Numbered from the stretch's first letter, positions 51,024-59,048 are shown. The stretch is DNA of 64,000 nucleotides from Sideroxydans sp. (GCA_028707175.1 JAQTUV010000001.1:186001-250000), one strand, 5' to 3'. Numbers and translations are program-made. The notes: generated from the sequence alone by a model not told the origin.

Positions 51024-51371
51024 ATGAAGAAAACAACCATACTATTTGTCGTATTGTTTGCTATGGCAGGCGTTGCACATGCCGCGTCAAGGGTGGAGAC
51101 CATTCCGTTTGATGCATCCACCGTGATTGGCGATGATGAATCGTCTAGCGAAGAGCGCACTAGCAAAACGAATCGTAACGATAAAAAAGACAATAAAACA
51201 AAAAATAATAAAAAAGATAAAGATAGTCGTAAGGTCGAGCCTGAAGTGGATAAAGAGAGCAACCAAGATTCAGTGCAGAGCATCAAGCATGAAGAACAGT
51301 CACATCAACCTGACAAGCAGAAGCGAAGCAAAAAAGCAAAGAAGAGTAAGAAAGAACATAAGCACGATTGA
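51024..51371 (+). CDS. Small exported lysine-rich protein, function unknown
   Basis: The 115-residue product has a clear Sec signal peptide (MKKTTILFVVLFAMAGVAHA, probable cleavage after residue 20). After a short neutral stretch, residues 37-115 are almost entirely Lys, Asp, Glu, Ser, Asn and Gln with no hydrophobic core, so the mature protein is probably disordered in the periplasm. The end is strongly basic (KRSKKAKKSKKEHKHD). An AAGGGG ribosome binding site supports translation. I recognise no family. It might bind nucleic acid, phosphate-rich LPS or metal, but this is speculation. It may be transcribed with hldD or alone. Confidence 0.65.
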   Translation: MKKTTILFVVLFAMAGVAHAASRVETIPFDASTVIGDDESSSEERTSKTNRNDKKDNKTKNNKKDKDSRKVEPEVDKESNQDSVQSIKHEEQSHQPDKQKRSKKAKKSKKEHKHD

Positions 51372-51799
51372 TTTTCTAGCTGCTAGAGGAGTAATAACAG
51401 GCGTTGTCTGTGCGTACGGAGAACGCACCACAAAGGCTATAAGGTCTGAGTTTGGGGCATGTGTCTGACTTATGTTCGTGTCATAGTTTATGAGGTGCAC
51501 ATGACAGGAAAATATCGATGATGATCGATTCGTACGGCAATTTTCATGCAGTACACGTGATGCTTTTATTCTGACTTGCGCAGGCGGTATTCAAGAAGAG
51601 GCGCCTCTTTAGGAAAACTGTTTTTGTATGTGGAAGTAACAGAATGCTCCGATGCTGTAGTGACAGAGAGAAAGTTGGTGCACTGTATGAAGGAGAGCGC
51701 GCTTATGGGCGTTTTAGTGGCGCTATCGGAGATAGCCATCGAAGCATACAGCCGCTAATTGAGTAACAAGTTTCATTCTAAAAATTCCTGCCCTGCATT
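51372..51799. other. Intergenic region without a recognised gene
   Basis: About 428 bases. A 60-codon open frame at 51576-51758 has no ribosome binding site and no recognisable features, so I do not call it. The region contains ATCGAT-GATG-ATCGAT (51514-51529) and a perfect 14-bp palindrome AAGAGGCGCCTCTT (51596-51609). It presumably holds the promoter of the sensor kinase gene. Confidence 0.6.
51596..51609. repeat. Perfect 14-bp palindrome upstream of the sensor kinase
   Basis: AAGAGGCGCCTCTT is fully self-complementary without spacer and lies about 190 bases before the kinase start. It is long enough to be a dimeric repressor or activator site; no matching regulator can be named. Confidence 0.6.
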
Positions 51800-53881
51800 T
51801 TGAAAGCTCCTAACGACTTGAAAAACCTCATTACAAATTGGCCTGCGGTACAGGATGCTTTGGCCGAGCAACTATTTGCCTCTCATCGAGCGTCTATTGT
51901 GTCTGGCATCGTGCTTGTTTCAATGTTGGCATACATGCAGTGGGATGTTGTTGATCACACTGTAATAACAGTATGGTTTGTGTTGATGCAGGCCATTCAG
52001 GTGGCGCGCATCATGCTGCTTTCATTCTATAGAAGCAGGCCCGTTGAGAGTGGAAGCTTTGTGAAAACGCGCTTGCGAATGTTTCGAATCGGGGTGTTGT
52101 TAGGCGGAATAGGTTGGGGCGCATCGGCATATTGGTTGTACCCATTGGAGGAGCCTCAACATCAGATGTTAATCATCATTTTGTTGATCGGCCTTTCGAC
52201 AGCCAGTATTGCATCGTATGCGGCTGATCTTATCAGTGCAGGTTTGTTTCTCAATTTAACTTTGCTGCCACTGATCGTGAGGTTGTTGTTTGTTGGTGAT
52301 TCCACGTCAACAGCACTGGCACTATCGGGATTGCTGATCATTATTTTTATGTCCATTAGTATATGGAAAGTGAATAAAAGTTTAGTTGAAAACATCCAGC
52401 TACGATTAGAGGCTAATTCAAGAGAGCACCTCATTAAAACTAGCGAAGAGGGCTATCGTCTTTTACTTAGGCATTCACCTGTAGGCATCTTTCATTTTGA
52501 TAAAAATCTAGACATCACCTATTTCAATGATCGCTTTAAGGAATTGTTTGAAAATCGAGATCGATCACAGAGAAGTGCGACTGCTGTGTTTCGGAGTTTG
52601 CACTCTATTCAGGTATGGCTAAGTAAAGTAATCGATGGTGAGACTATTTCCATTGAGCACGCATGTGATCGTCTGTCTGGTCAAAGTAGCCAATCATGGA
52701 TTCAGCTATCTTGTGCACCTTCTTATGATAAGCATGGTCATGTCGACGGCGGGGTGGCGATTGTTGAAGATATCTCCCTGCGTAAACGAACTGAAGAGGA
52801 AGCTCTTCTTTCCAAGCAAGAGTTAGAGGCTAAGCGTGTTTTATTTCAAACCCTTCTAGACAATGCTCCCATAGGTATTTGGCTTTTGGGGGCAGATGGC
52901 AAGATTAAATTTATCAATCGTGCTTTTTGCAGTTCAGTGGGAGTCACAGAGGAACAGTTTAAGTCTGTTGCGCATTACTCTGAGCTGCTTACGCCGCAGG
53001 TTTCTGAAAATTGTATTAAATCAGATGAGGCGTGTTTCCAAGTTGATGGGGTGCATACATCCCAAGAGTGGATTCCTTTTGTTGATGGAAAAGAACATTT
53101 GTTGGAAATTCATAAAGTGAAATTGATCAACAATGACGGTGAAATTGTTGGATTGATTGGGCTTGCTACGGACATTTCTCAGCGCCATCATTTAGAAACC
53201 GCTCTGCTTGACTCACATCAAACGCTTCGTGATTTATCGGAGCAGTCAGAAATTCTTCGGGAAGAAGAACGCAAGTACATCGCTAGAGAAGTGCATGACG
53301 AATTGGGGCAAATTTTGACCGCATTGCGGATGGACGTCGCGCTTATCAGTTTACGCTTTGGTGCTCAGAATTTTGAGATGCTAGAGAAAACAAGGGGAAT
53401 GACAGTTTTGTTGGATAAGGCTGGGCAATGTGTGCGGAACATTGTGTCTGATTTACGTCCGAACGTACTGGATATTGGCCTTGTCTCGGCATTGAAATGG
53501 CTTGGTGATGAATATGCTGAACATACTGGGAATGCGTTTAATTTTGAGACCAATGAGGAATCCATTGACGTTGAAGAGGTGGGAGCGGCATCCATTTTTC
53601 GTATCGTGCAGGAATCGCTTACCAACGCTTCTCGGTACGCAGGTAAATGTACGCTTCATATCAAGCTGATACGGCAGGGGGATGATTTACGTATAGAAAT
53701 TCGTGATACTGGAAGGGGATTTGATTATGACGACATCCCCAAACAAAAATCCTTTGGTCTATTAGGAATGCGTGAGCGAGCAATTTCGTTAGGGGGGGAA
53801 TTGCAGATTACCTCCGAAAAAAACAAAGGTGTGTTTATTGAGTTGCTTGTGCCAATTTCTCGGAAAGGCGATGGACAATGA
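51800..53881 (+). CDS. Membrane sensor histidine kinase with two PAS domains (NarX/HisKA_3 class)
   Basis: The 693-residue product has an N-terminal membrane region of about five to six helices (residues 30-190), a PAS domain (about 215-325), a second PAS domain (345-462), a HisKA_3 dimerisation domain with phospho-acceptor His499 in AREVHDELGQ, and an HATPase domain with N box QESLTNASRYA (near 605), G1 DTGRGFD (636) and G2 FGLLGMRER. This is the NarX/UhpB/DegS class that pairs with NarL-type regulators, and such a regulator follows with a four-base overlap. The start is a TTG at 51800 without an obvious ribosome binding site, so the N-terminus is uncertain. The stimulus is unknown. Confidence 0.9.
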   Translation: MKAPNDLKNLITNWPAVQDALAEQLFASHRASIVSGIVLVSMLAYMQWDVVDHTVITVWFVLMQAIQVARIMLLSFYRSRPVESGSFVKTRLRMFRIGVLLGGIGWGASAYWLYPLEEPQHQMLIIILLIGLSTASIASYAADLISAGLFLNLTLLPLIVRLLFVGDSTSTALALSGLLIIIFMSISIWKVNKSLVENIQLRLEANSREHLIKTSEEGYRLLLRHSPVGIFHFDKNLDITYFNDRFKELFENRDRSQRSATAVFRSLHSIQVWLSKVIDGETISIEHACDRLSGQSSQSWIQLSCAPSYDKHGHVDGGVAIVEDISLRKRTEEEALLSKQELEAKRVLFQTLLDNAPIGIWLLGADGKIKFINRAFCSSVGVTEEQFKSVAHYSELLTPQVSENCIKSDEACFQVDGVHTSQEWIPFVDGKEHLLEIHKVKLINNDGEIVGLIGLATDISQRHHLETALLDSHQTLRDLSEQSEILREEERKYIAREVHDELGQILTALRMDVALISLRFGAQNFEMLEKTRGMTVLLDKAGQCVRNIVSDLRPNVLDIGLVSALKWLGDEYAEHTGNAFNFETNEESIDVEEVGAASIFRIVQESLTNASRYAGKCTLHIKLIRQGDDLRIEIRDTGRGFDYDDIPKQKSFGLLGMRERAISLGGELQITSEKNKGVFIELLVPISRKGDGQ

Positions 53882-54507
53882 TTCGCCTACTTATTGCTGA
53901 TGACCATGCGATCGTGCGTGCTGGGATCAATCAGCTGGTTGCTCTAACTAACAAAATAAAAGTGATCGCTGAGGCATCAACAGGCGGAGAGGTCCTGAAT
54001 TTTCTGAATGAGGTAGATGTCGATTTAATCTTGCTTGATTTAAATATGCCTTCGGGCGGAATTGAATTAATCCGACAAATAAAATCAGCTTTTCCGAAAT
54101 TGCCGATACTCATTTATAGCATGCACGATGATGCACATATCGCCATAGAGGCTTTTAAGGCAGGGGTCTCAGGATACTTCACAAAAAATAGCGACCCTAC
54201 GCAACTAATGTCCGCGATTTTTAAGGTATTCAACGGTGAGCGGTATATTGACCAAGCTATAGCTGAAAAAATGGCTTTTGAAAGCGCGTTCCCAGGTAAA
54301 AAGTTACCTCACACTTTACTTTCCGCCAGAGAGCTAGAAATATTTCGCTTAATGATTGTGGGAATGAGTGGGAACGAGATAGCACAGAAGTTGTTCATCA
54401 GTACCAAAACGGTCAGCACACACAAGAGCAATTTATTTCAAAAAATGGAACTCCATACTGTCGCCGATCTGGTTCTTTATGCGGTTCATCACAATTTACT
54501 CGATTAA
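53878..54507 (+). CDS. NarL/FixJ-type response regulator
   Basis: The 209-residue product has a receiver domain with the acidic pair Asp8-Asp9, phospho-acceptor Asp54 in LLDLNMP, Ser81 and Lys103, then a LuxR-type helix-turn-helix (about 145-207) with SARELEIFRLMIVGMSGNEIAQKL and STKTVSTHKSNLFQKM (each quoted in part). All switch residues are present, so it should be phosphorylated by the preceding kinase and bind DNA as a dimer. It overlaps the kinase gene by four bases (ATGA). Targets are unknown; the downstream module at 54697 is the obvious candidate. Confidence 0.93.
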   Translation: MIRLLIADDHAIVRAGINQLVALTNKIKVIAEASTGGEVLNFLNEVDVDLILLDLNMPSGGIELIRQIKSAFPKLPILIYSMHDDAHIAIEAFKAGVSGYFTKNSDPTQLMSAIFKVFNGERYIDQAIAEKMAFESAFPGKKLPHTLLSARELEIFRLMIVGMSGNEIAQKLFISTKTVSTHKSNLFQKMELHTVADLVLYAVHHNLLD

Positions 54508-54527
54508 AGCTCAATGAATCGCTGTCC

Positions 54528-54547
54528 CTAGGAATAATCCTAGTTTT
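54528..54547 (+). terminator. Short hairpin with T4 after the response regulator gene
   Basis: CTAGGA-ATAA-TCCTAG is followed by TTTT, 20 bases after the regulator stop. The stem is only six base pairs, so termination would be partial. It separates the two-component pair from the GTPase module. Confidence 0.45.
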
Positions 54548-54604
54548 GACAAGGCTATTCCTTAGGAAATTTCAGCCCCTTCTGATTACCTCATTTTCAT
54601 CCCA

Positions 54605-54614
54605 TTGCTATAGT
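54605..54614 (+). promoter_or_regulatory. Candidate extended -10 promoter for the GTPase module
   Basis: TTGCTATAGT contains TG-N-TATAGT, an extended -10 with five of six consensus bases (hexamer 54609-54614). A weak -35 (TTACCT) lies 17 bases upstream. The start point would be about 75 bases before the next ATG. Confidence 0.35.
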
Positions 54615-54696
54615 CGCTTCAAGAGTTGAGGAATGGTCAACCTGTGTATTTGGTTGAGTTCTCGCATGGAGTGATTAGCGTGATGCAGAGGGAAAT

Positions 54697-55335
54697 ATGA
54701 GTGTCGATGTTTTAAACAGGCCGAGCAGAGACGTGCTTCTCATGCCAACAATTCATTTGCTCGGAATCATTCAGCGCATTATCGCTACTGGTCAAAACAC
54801 CCTTGTTCTTTTGCCAGGCATCGGGGATGTCATGATATTTCCCAAACGAAATGAATATTATTCCTCGGTTAAAGACATGGCGGAATTTTGTGACGCGCCG
54901 ATTATTAAATACAAATTGGTGGTTATTGGGGAATCCGATTTATCGACCGAGCAATCTGTGTGTCGCGGATTAGGTGAGCTAATGTGGCATTTTGCATTTG
55001 CTTCCCCAAGCGCACAATTGCTGGATGAATATTCCATTTATGACGTTGTGAAATTCAAGCAATGGCCCAATTTGACGCGCCTTCCCTCAACACCTAACAC
55101 TTCACGAATCATATCGCTACTTACCCGTCATCCAACCACGCTTGCGCATGTGCAGCAAAAACTAAAAATTGAATCTTCTGAAATTCATCAGGTGTTCAAT
55201 GCAGCTCACTATGCGGGGATTGTTGAGGTTGTTTCTCGGGCTCGTGCCAAGGCATCGGCACCTTGTATTCAGGTCAAGCCAAGCCATGAGCAGAATTTCT
55301 TTCGCTCCTTATTTACCAAATTCGCAAAGCCCTAA
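54697..55335 (+). CDS. Unknown protein with winged-helix-like C-terminus, part of GTPase module
   Basis: The 212-residue product is not one I can place in a named family. Residues 12-125 look like a mixed alpha/beta domain (strands NTLVLLPGIGDVMIFP and IIKYKLVVIG). Residues 135-180 read like a winged helix (ISLLTRHPTTLAHVQQKL, then SSEIHQVFNAAHYAGIVEVV), resembling in size and pattern the DUF742 proteins encoded next to small GTPases in actinobacteria. A basic linker and the tail FFRSLFTKFAKP end it. It has no signal peptide or membrane helix. The stop is three bases before the GTPase start, so the two are almost certainly coupled. A role as GTPase partner or effector is inference. Confidence 0.7.
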   Translation: MSVDVLNRPSRDVLLMPTIHLLGIIQRIIATGQNTLVLLPGIGDVMIFPKRNEYYSSVKDMAEFCDAPIIKYKLVVIGESDLSTEQSVCRGLGELMWHFAFASPSAQLLDEYSIYDVVKFKQWPNLTRLPSTPNTSRIISLLTRHPTTLAHVQQKLKIESSEIHQVFNAAHYAGIVEVVSRARAKASAPCIQVKPSHEQNFFRSLFTKFAKP

Positions 55336-55338
55336 TCG

Positions 55339-55893
55339 GTGAAAAACAAAATAATAATCACGGGAGCGGTTGGGAGCGGGAAGACCACCGCCATCACTTC
55401 TGCTAGCGACACCTTGGTGGTTGATACAGAAGCTGCTGACACAGATCGGATGCGTGGGGAAAGTTCAAAAACCACAGTTGCCATGGATTATGGAACGCTG
55501 AATCTAGGGGCAGGGGCAAAGATGCATTTATTTGGCACGCCCGGTCAGGAGAGATTTAGTTACATGTGGGAAATCCTGTCTACTGGTGCAACGGGAATAG
55601 CCATTTTGATTGATGCCACCAGTGTCAATCCCCTAGGCGATTTAGATTTTTATCTGGAAGTGTTTTCAGATCTCATCTCTAAGTGCGGCGGCGTTGCTGT
55701 GATTGGAATAACACACACTGATGTCACGCGAAATTCAAGAATATTGGAGCAGTTTAATAAAAGGCTTTCTGAAGTCAGATTGTCCGTACCTGTTTTTGAG
55801 GTTGATTGCCGCCGCAGAGAGGATGTGAGGACGATGCTTTATTCGCTGCTCAGTTTGTCAGAGAGTGATGACACTCATGCTTTATCCCATTGA
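55339..55893 (+). CDS. Ras-like small GTPase (COG2229/MglA-type)
   Basis: The 184-residue protein has the P-loop GAVGSGKT (residues 9-16), a threonine-rich switch I candidate (SKTTVAMDYG) and a G3 motif written LFGTPGQERF (residues 64-73), where the usual aspartate of DxxGQ is glycine, as I recall for the COG2229 prokaryotic GTPases. G4 is THTD (125-128) in place of NKxD. MglA likewise departs from the DxxG aspartate. Such GTPases act with Roadblock proteins as switches for polarity or signalling. The start is GTG, three bases after the previous stop, with no separate ribosome binding site. The Roadblock gene follows at 56043. Confidence 0.88.
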   Translation: MKNKIIITGAVGSGKTTAITSASDTLVVDTEAADTDRMRGESSKTTVAMDYGTLNLGAGAKMHLFGTPGQERFSYMWEILSTGATGIAILIDATSVNPLGDLDFYLEVFSDLISKCGGVAVIGITHTDVTRNSRILEQFNKRLSEVRLSVPVFEVDCRRREDVRTMLYSLLSLSESDDTHALSH

Positions 55894-55995
55894 AAAAGTT
55901 GCAGCGCCTCTTGTCTTAGCGCTCTTCTTTTGAATAAGCGGGTGCTAAAACTGTAAATTGATTCGCGCTGTCCCCGTTTTTGAGGGGGCAGAGGG

Positions 55996-56016
55996 AATTT
56001 GAATAGCAGTCAAATT
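55996..56016 (+). repeat. 7-bp inverted repeat before the Roadblock gene
   Basis: AATTTGA-ATAGCAG-TCAAATT lies 27 bases before the Roadblock ATG in a 149-base gap. It could be an operator or a small hairpin affecting expression of the two downstream genes. Confidence 0.4.
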
Positions 56017-56042
56017 GGATTCCCCAAATTTTCGAGTAAACA

Positions 56043-56465
56043 ATGAAAAATGAACTTCAGCAAAGGCTTGATGCAGCAAAAGTATCAATTATGTGCGCTG
56101 CTCTTAGAGAGCTAAACGCCGCTATGTCTGATATCGAGGCATCGGCATACATTTCTCTAGATGGCTACACGATCGCAGCTGAGCTTGCTAGTGGCGTTGA
56201 TTCGAACCGATTGGGAGCGATTTGCGCATCTATGCATGCGCTTGCGCAACGCGCGTCTCAAGAAATTAAGCACGGCGCATTTAATCTGCTCTTGATAGAA
56301 AGTGAGCAGGGTTACATGTTGTTGGTGAAGAGCTCTGTAGAGGCAATGTTGGTCGTTTCGACAAAGCCAAGTAAAAGCTTGGGAATGATTGCGTCTGTCT
56401 CAAAGCAGTTTGCAGAAAAGCTCAAGCGCATTCAGGAGACCCACAAGGTCGCTGCTGCAACTTAG
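56043..56465 (+). CDS. Roadblock/LC7 domain protein
   Basis: The 140-residue product has the compact alpha-beta-beta-alpha-beta pattern of Roadblock/LC7 proteins. A long N-terminal helix (QQRLDAAKVSIMCAALREL) leads to strands AYISLDGYTIAAEL, a helix AICASMHALAQRASQEI, and the strands FNLLLIESEQGYMLLVKS and AMLVVSTK. In MglB and related proteins such dimers regulate a partner Ras-like GTPase, here most simply the GTPase encoded 150 bases upstream. No signal peptide or membrane segment is seen. Assignment rests on fold pattern and context. Confidence 0.8.
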   Translation: MKNELQQRLDAAKVSIMCAALRELNAAMSDIEASAYISLDGYTIAAELASGVDSNRLGAICASMHALAQRASQEIKHGAFNLLLIESEQGYMLLVKSSVEAMLVVSTKPSKSLGMIASVSKQFAEKLKRIQETHKVAAAT

Positions 56466-56504
56466 CAATATTCGCGGTTTCGTAAGTTAAATAAGGGGAA
56501 TGCA

Positions 56505-56972
56505 ATGGGACTGTTTGACTGGTTTTCAGCTTTATCAAAGGGGGATGAAGGCAAGGCGGCTAAGCATGTCACCCCAGTCGGAGGTATTCAAGAAAGCGCG
56601 CACATACAAGGCTTGGACTTTGTTGCAGCCATTGAGGCTCACCGTAAATGGAGAGCACGGTTGGCTGAATATGCTGAAGGCACCTCTAAAGAAGTGTTAG
56701 ACCACTCGGTTATATGTCGAGACGACCAATGCGCTTTAGGCAAATGGATTTACTCCGAAGGACAAACTTTCACGGGCCATTTACCCCTCTTTCATCAAAT
56801 CAAAGCGAAGCATGCACAGTTTCACGTCAGTGCAGCGCAAGTGGTTGAGCTAATCCAGGCAGATCGCAAGGAAGAAGCGATCAACGATTTGATGGAGGGT
56901 GAGTTCTCAAAAAATTCGCGTGATGTACAAACGTTACTGTCGCAGCTGTATATGCTGATGAAACAGTCGTAG
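56505..56972 (+). CDS. Stand-alone chemoreceptor zinc-binding (CZB) domain protein
   Basis: The 155-residue soluble protein consists of a short N-terminal segment (MGLFDWFSAL) and a CZB domain from about residue 38. The 3His/1Cys zinc ligands are recognisable: His46 in AHRKWRARL, Cys76 in QCALGKWIY, and histidines in LFHQIKAKHAQFH (97-107). CZB domains usually end chemoreceptors or diguanylate cyclases, where zinc binding tunes signalling; here the domain is free. AAGGGG precedes the ATG. It is 39 bases after the Roadblock gene and probably in the same transcript, which suggests that zinc or redox input reaches the GTPase module. Confidence 0.85.
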   Translation: MGLFDWFSALSKGDEGKAAKHVTPVGGIQESAHIQGLDFVAAIEAHRKWRARLAEYAEGTSKEVLDHSVICRDDQCALGKWIYSEGQTFTGHLPLFHQIKAKHAQFHVSAAQVVELIQADRKEEAINDLMEGEFSKNSRDVQTLLSQLYMLMKQS

Positions 56973-57111
56973 CCCACTCCCTCCTGCATCGCGGCAGAGT
57001 TTTTTCGACCGTTAGACTCAAAGCTTCATAGCTTATGACAACAGGTTAGTTAGTTTGCTACTTATATTCAGCTAAACTTTGCCCATCTGTCATCCTATTC
57101 AAGAGGCCCTT

Positions 57112-58086
57112 ATGTCGAACGTATTTGAAAACAACTCACTTTCCATTGGACGTACGCCGCTGGTCAAACTCAATCGTATTGGTGATGGTGCGAAAGCTAC
57201 GATCTTGGCCAAGATCGAAGGGCGTAATCCTGCGTATTCCGTGAAATGCCGTATTGGCGTTGCCATGGTTGATGATGCTGAGAAGCGCGGTGTCCTTGGC
57301 CCCGGCAAAGAGATCGTCGAGCCTACCAGCGGTAACACAGGTATTGCTTTAGCTTTTGTGGCCGCAGCGCGCGGTATTCCACTGACCTTGACCATGCCTG
57401 AAACGATGAGCGTTGAGCGCCGCAAACTACTCGTCGCGTATGGTGCAAAATTAGTGCTGACAGAAGGTGCTAAAGGCATGAGTGGTGCTATCGCGAAGGC
57501 GAAAGAAATTGCCGCGTCGGATTCGAAATATGTCTTGTTGCAACAGTTCGAAAACCCAGCTAACCCAGCCATTCATGAAGCCACCACGGGCCCAGAGATT
57601 TGGAACGATACCGATGGCAATATCGATATCTTGGTTTCAGGCGTAGGCACAGGCGGGACCATCACGGGCGTGTCGCGTTACATCAAGAAGACGCGCGGCA
57701 AGCTAATTCAGACGGTTGCAGTCGAGCCCTCGGCGAGCCCTATTTTGACGCAACACCGCGCAGGCCAAGAGCTCAAACCTGCCCCTCACAAGATTCAAGG
57801 TATTGGCGCGGGTTTTGTTCCTGGCGTGCTCGATCTATCGTTGGTGGACACCATCGAACAAGTGACGAATGAGGATGCCGTGTTGTATGCACGTCGTTTG
57901 GCGCGTGAAGAAGGCATCCTGTCGGGCATCTCTTGCGGCGCAGCCGTTGCTGTCGCGGCACGTTTGGCAAACAAGCTTGAGAATGCAGGAAAGACCATCG
58001 TCGTTATCCTGCCGGATTCAGGCGAGCGCTATCTGAGCTCGATTCTTTTTGAAGGAATGTTCGACGCAGCCGGCATCGCGAGTTGA
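57112..58086 (+). CDS. cysK: Cysteine synthase A (O-acetylserine sulfhydrylase)
   Basis: PLP enzyme that makes cysteine from O-acetylserine and sulfide. The 324-residue product shows the PLP lysine in [11 protein letters not shown], the substrate loop [10 protein letters not shown], the phosphate-binding [14 protein letters not shown], and a serine in PDSGERYLS near the end. The SVKCR form (Cys where CysM has Asp) is that of E. coli CysK. ATG 57112 is supported by AGAGG at 57102-57106. It is separated from cysM by a terminator, so the two paralogues are transcribed independently. Confidence 0.95.
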   Translation: MSNVFENNSLSIGRTPLVKLNRIGDGAKATILAKIEGRNPAYSVKCRIGVAMVDDAEKRGVLGPGKEIVEPTSGNTGIALAFVAAARGIPLTLTMPETMSVERRKLLVAYGAKLVLTEGAKGMSGAIAKAKEIAASDSKYVLLQQFENPANPAIHEATTGPEIWNDTDGNIDILVSGVGTGGTITGVSRYIKKTRGKLIQTVAVEPSASPILTQHRAGQELKPAPHKIQGIGAGFVPGVLDLSLVDTIEQVTNEDAVLYARRLAREEGILSGISCGAAVAVAARLANKLENAGKTIVVILPDSGERYLSSILFEGMFDAAGIAS

Positions 58087-58109
58087 CGCTAACTCGCAGT
58101 GCAAAATGA

Positions 58110-58146
58110 AACGCCAGCAATTATCATGCTGGCGTTTTCCTATTTT
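58110..58146 (+). terminator. Intrinsic terminator between cysK and cysM
   Basis: The 10-bp perfect stem AACGCCAGCA/TGCTGGCGTT has a 7-base loop and is followed by TTCCTATTTT. It lies 24 bases after the cysK stop. Confidence 0.85.
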
Positions 58147-58160
58147 GGATTGGCAACGAC

Positions 58161-59048
58161 ATGTATAAGACACTCGACGACTACGTAGGTAATACGCCTT
58201 TAGTCAGGCTCAAACGTATTCCCGGCAACACATCGAACATCATCCTTGCGAAATTGGAAGGTAACAATCCTGCGGGGTCAGTTAAGGATAGGCCCGCACT
58301 TTCCATGATTCGTCGTGCGGAGGAGCGTGGCGCAATCAAACCGGGCGATACGCTCATCGAAGCGACTAGTGGCAATACTGGGATCGCCTTGGCGATGGCC
58401 GCAGCGATGCGTGGCTACAAGATGATTCTGGTGATGCCTGAGAATCAAAGTGTGGAGCGTCGTCAGACCATGCGCGCTTTTGGGGCGGAGTTGGTATTGA
58501 CCCCCAAAGAAGGCAGTATGGAATTGGCGCGCGACACCGCAGAAAAATTACGCGACCAAGGCCAAGGCATTATCCTTGACCAGTTTGCCAACCCAGATAA
58601 TCCGCTCGCACACTACGAAGGCACCGCCCCAGAAATTTGGCGCGATACGCAAGGGGGCATCACGCACTTTGTGAGTAGCATGGGGACGACAGGTACCATT
58701 ATGGGGAATGCGCGTTTCTTCAAGGAGCAGAGTGCCGCCATTCAAGTCATTGGTGTGCAACCAGAAGAAGGGGCACAGATCCCCGGTATTCGTAAATGGC
58801 CGGCGGCTTATTTGCCGAAGATATACAGCCCACAGAATGTGGATAAACTTGAGTATGTGAGTCAGCAGGATGCCGAGGTGATGACCCGCAGGCTGGCCAG
58901 CGAAGAAGGTATCTTCTGCGGCATCTCGTCGGGGGGGGCGCTCAGCGTGGCGCTACGGATCTCACAGCAAGTTCAGAACGCCACGATTGTATTTATCGTA
59001 TGTGATCGAGGTGATCGTTATCTTTCTACAGGGGTGTTCCCAGCCTAA
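58161..59048 (+). CDS. cysM: Cysteine synthase B
   Basis: Second O-acetylserine sulfhydrylase; CysM-type enzymes can also use thiosulfate. The 295-residue product has the PLP lysine in [28 protein letters not shown], the SMGTTGTIMG loop and the CysM-typical VQPEEGAQIPGIRKWP segment. It is shorter than CysK and the motif details (SVKDRPA, GTTGT) separate it from the neighbouring cysK. Only 14 bases separate its start from the T-rich end of the preceding terminator. Confidence 0.95.
   Translation: MYKTLDDYVGNTPLVRLKRIPGNTSNIILAKLEGNNPAGSVKDRPALSMIRRAEERGAIKPGDTLIEATSGNTGIALAMAAAMRGYKMILVMPENQSVERRQTMRAFGAELVLTPKEGSMELARDTAEKLRDQGQGIILDQFANPDNPLAHYEGTAPEIWRDTQGGITHFVSSMGTTGTIMGNARFFKEQSAAIQVIGVQPEEGAQIPGIRKWPAAYLPKIYSPQNVDKLEYVSQQDAEVMTRRLASEEGIFCGISSGGALSVALRISQQVQNATIVFIVCDRGDRYLSTGVFPA

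Noticed and set aside
51576-51758. 60-codon open frame upstream of the sensor kinase
   Set aside because: No ribosome binding site, composition unlike the neighbouring proteins and no recognisable motif; treated as part of the intergenic region.
57240-57255. SVKCR in CysK as a lost catalytic-site residue
   Set aside because: The PLP lysine is present and the Cys variant is also the normal E. coli CysK sequence.
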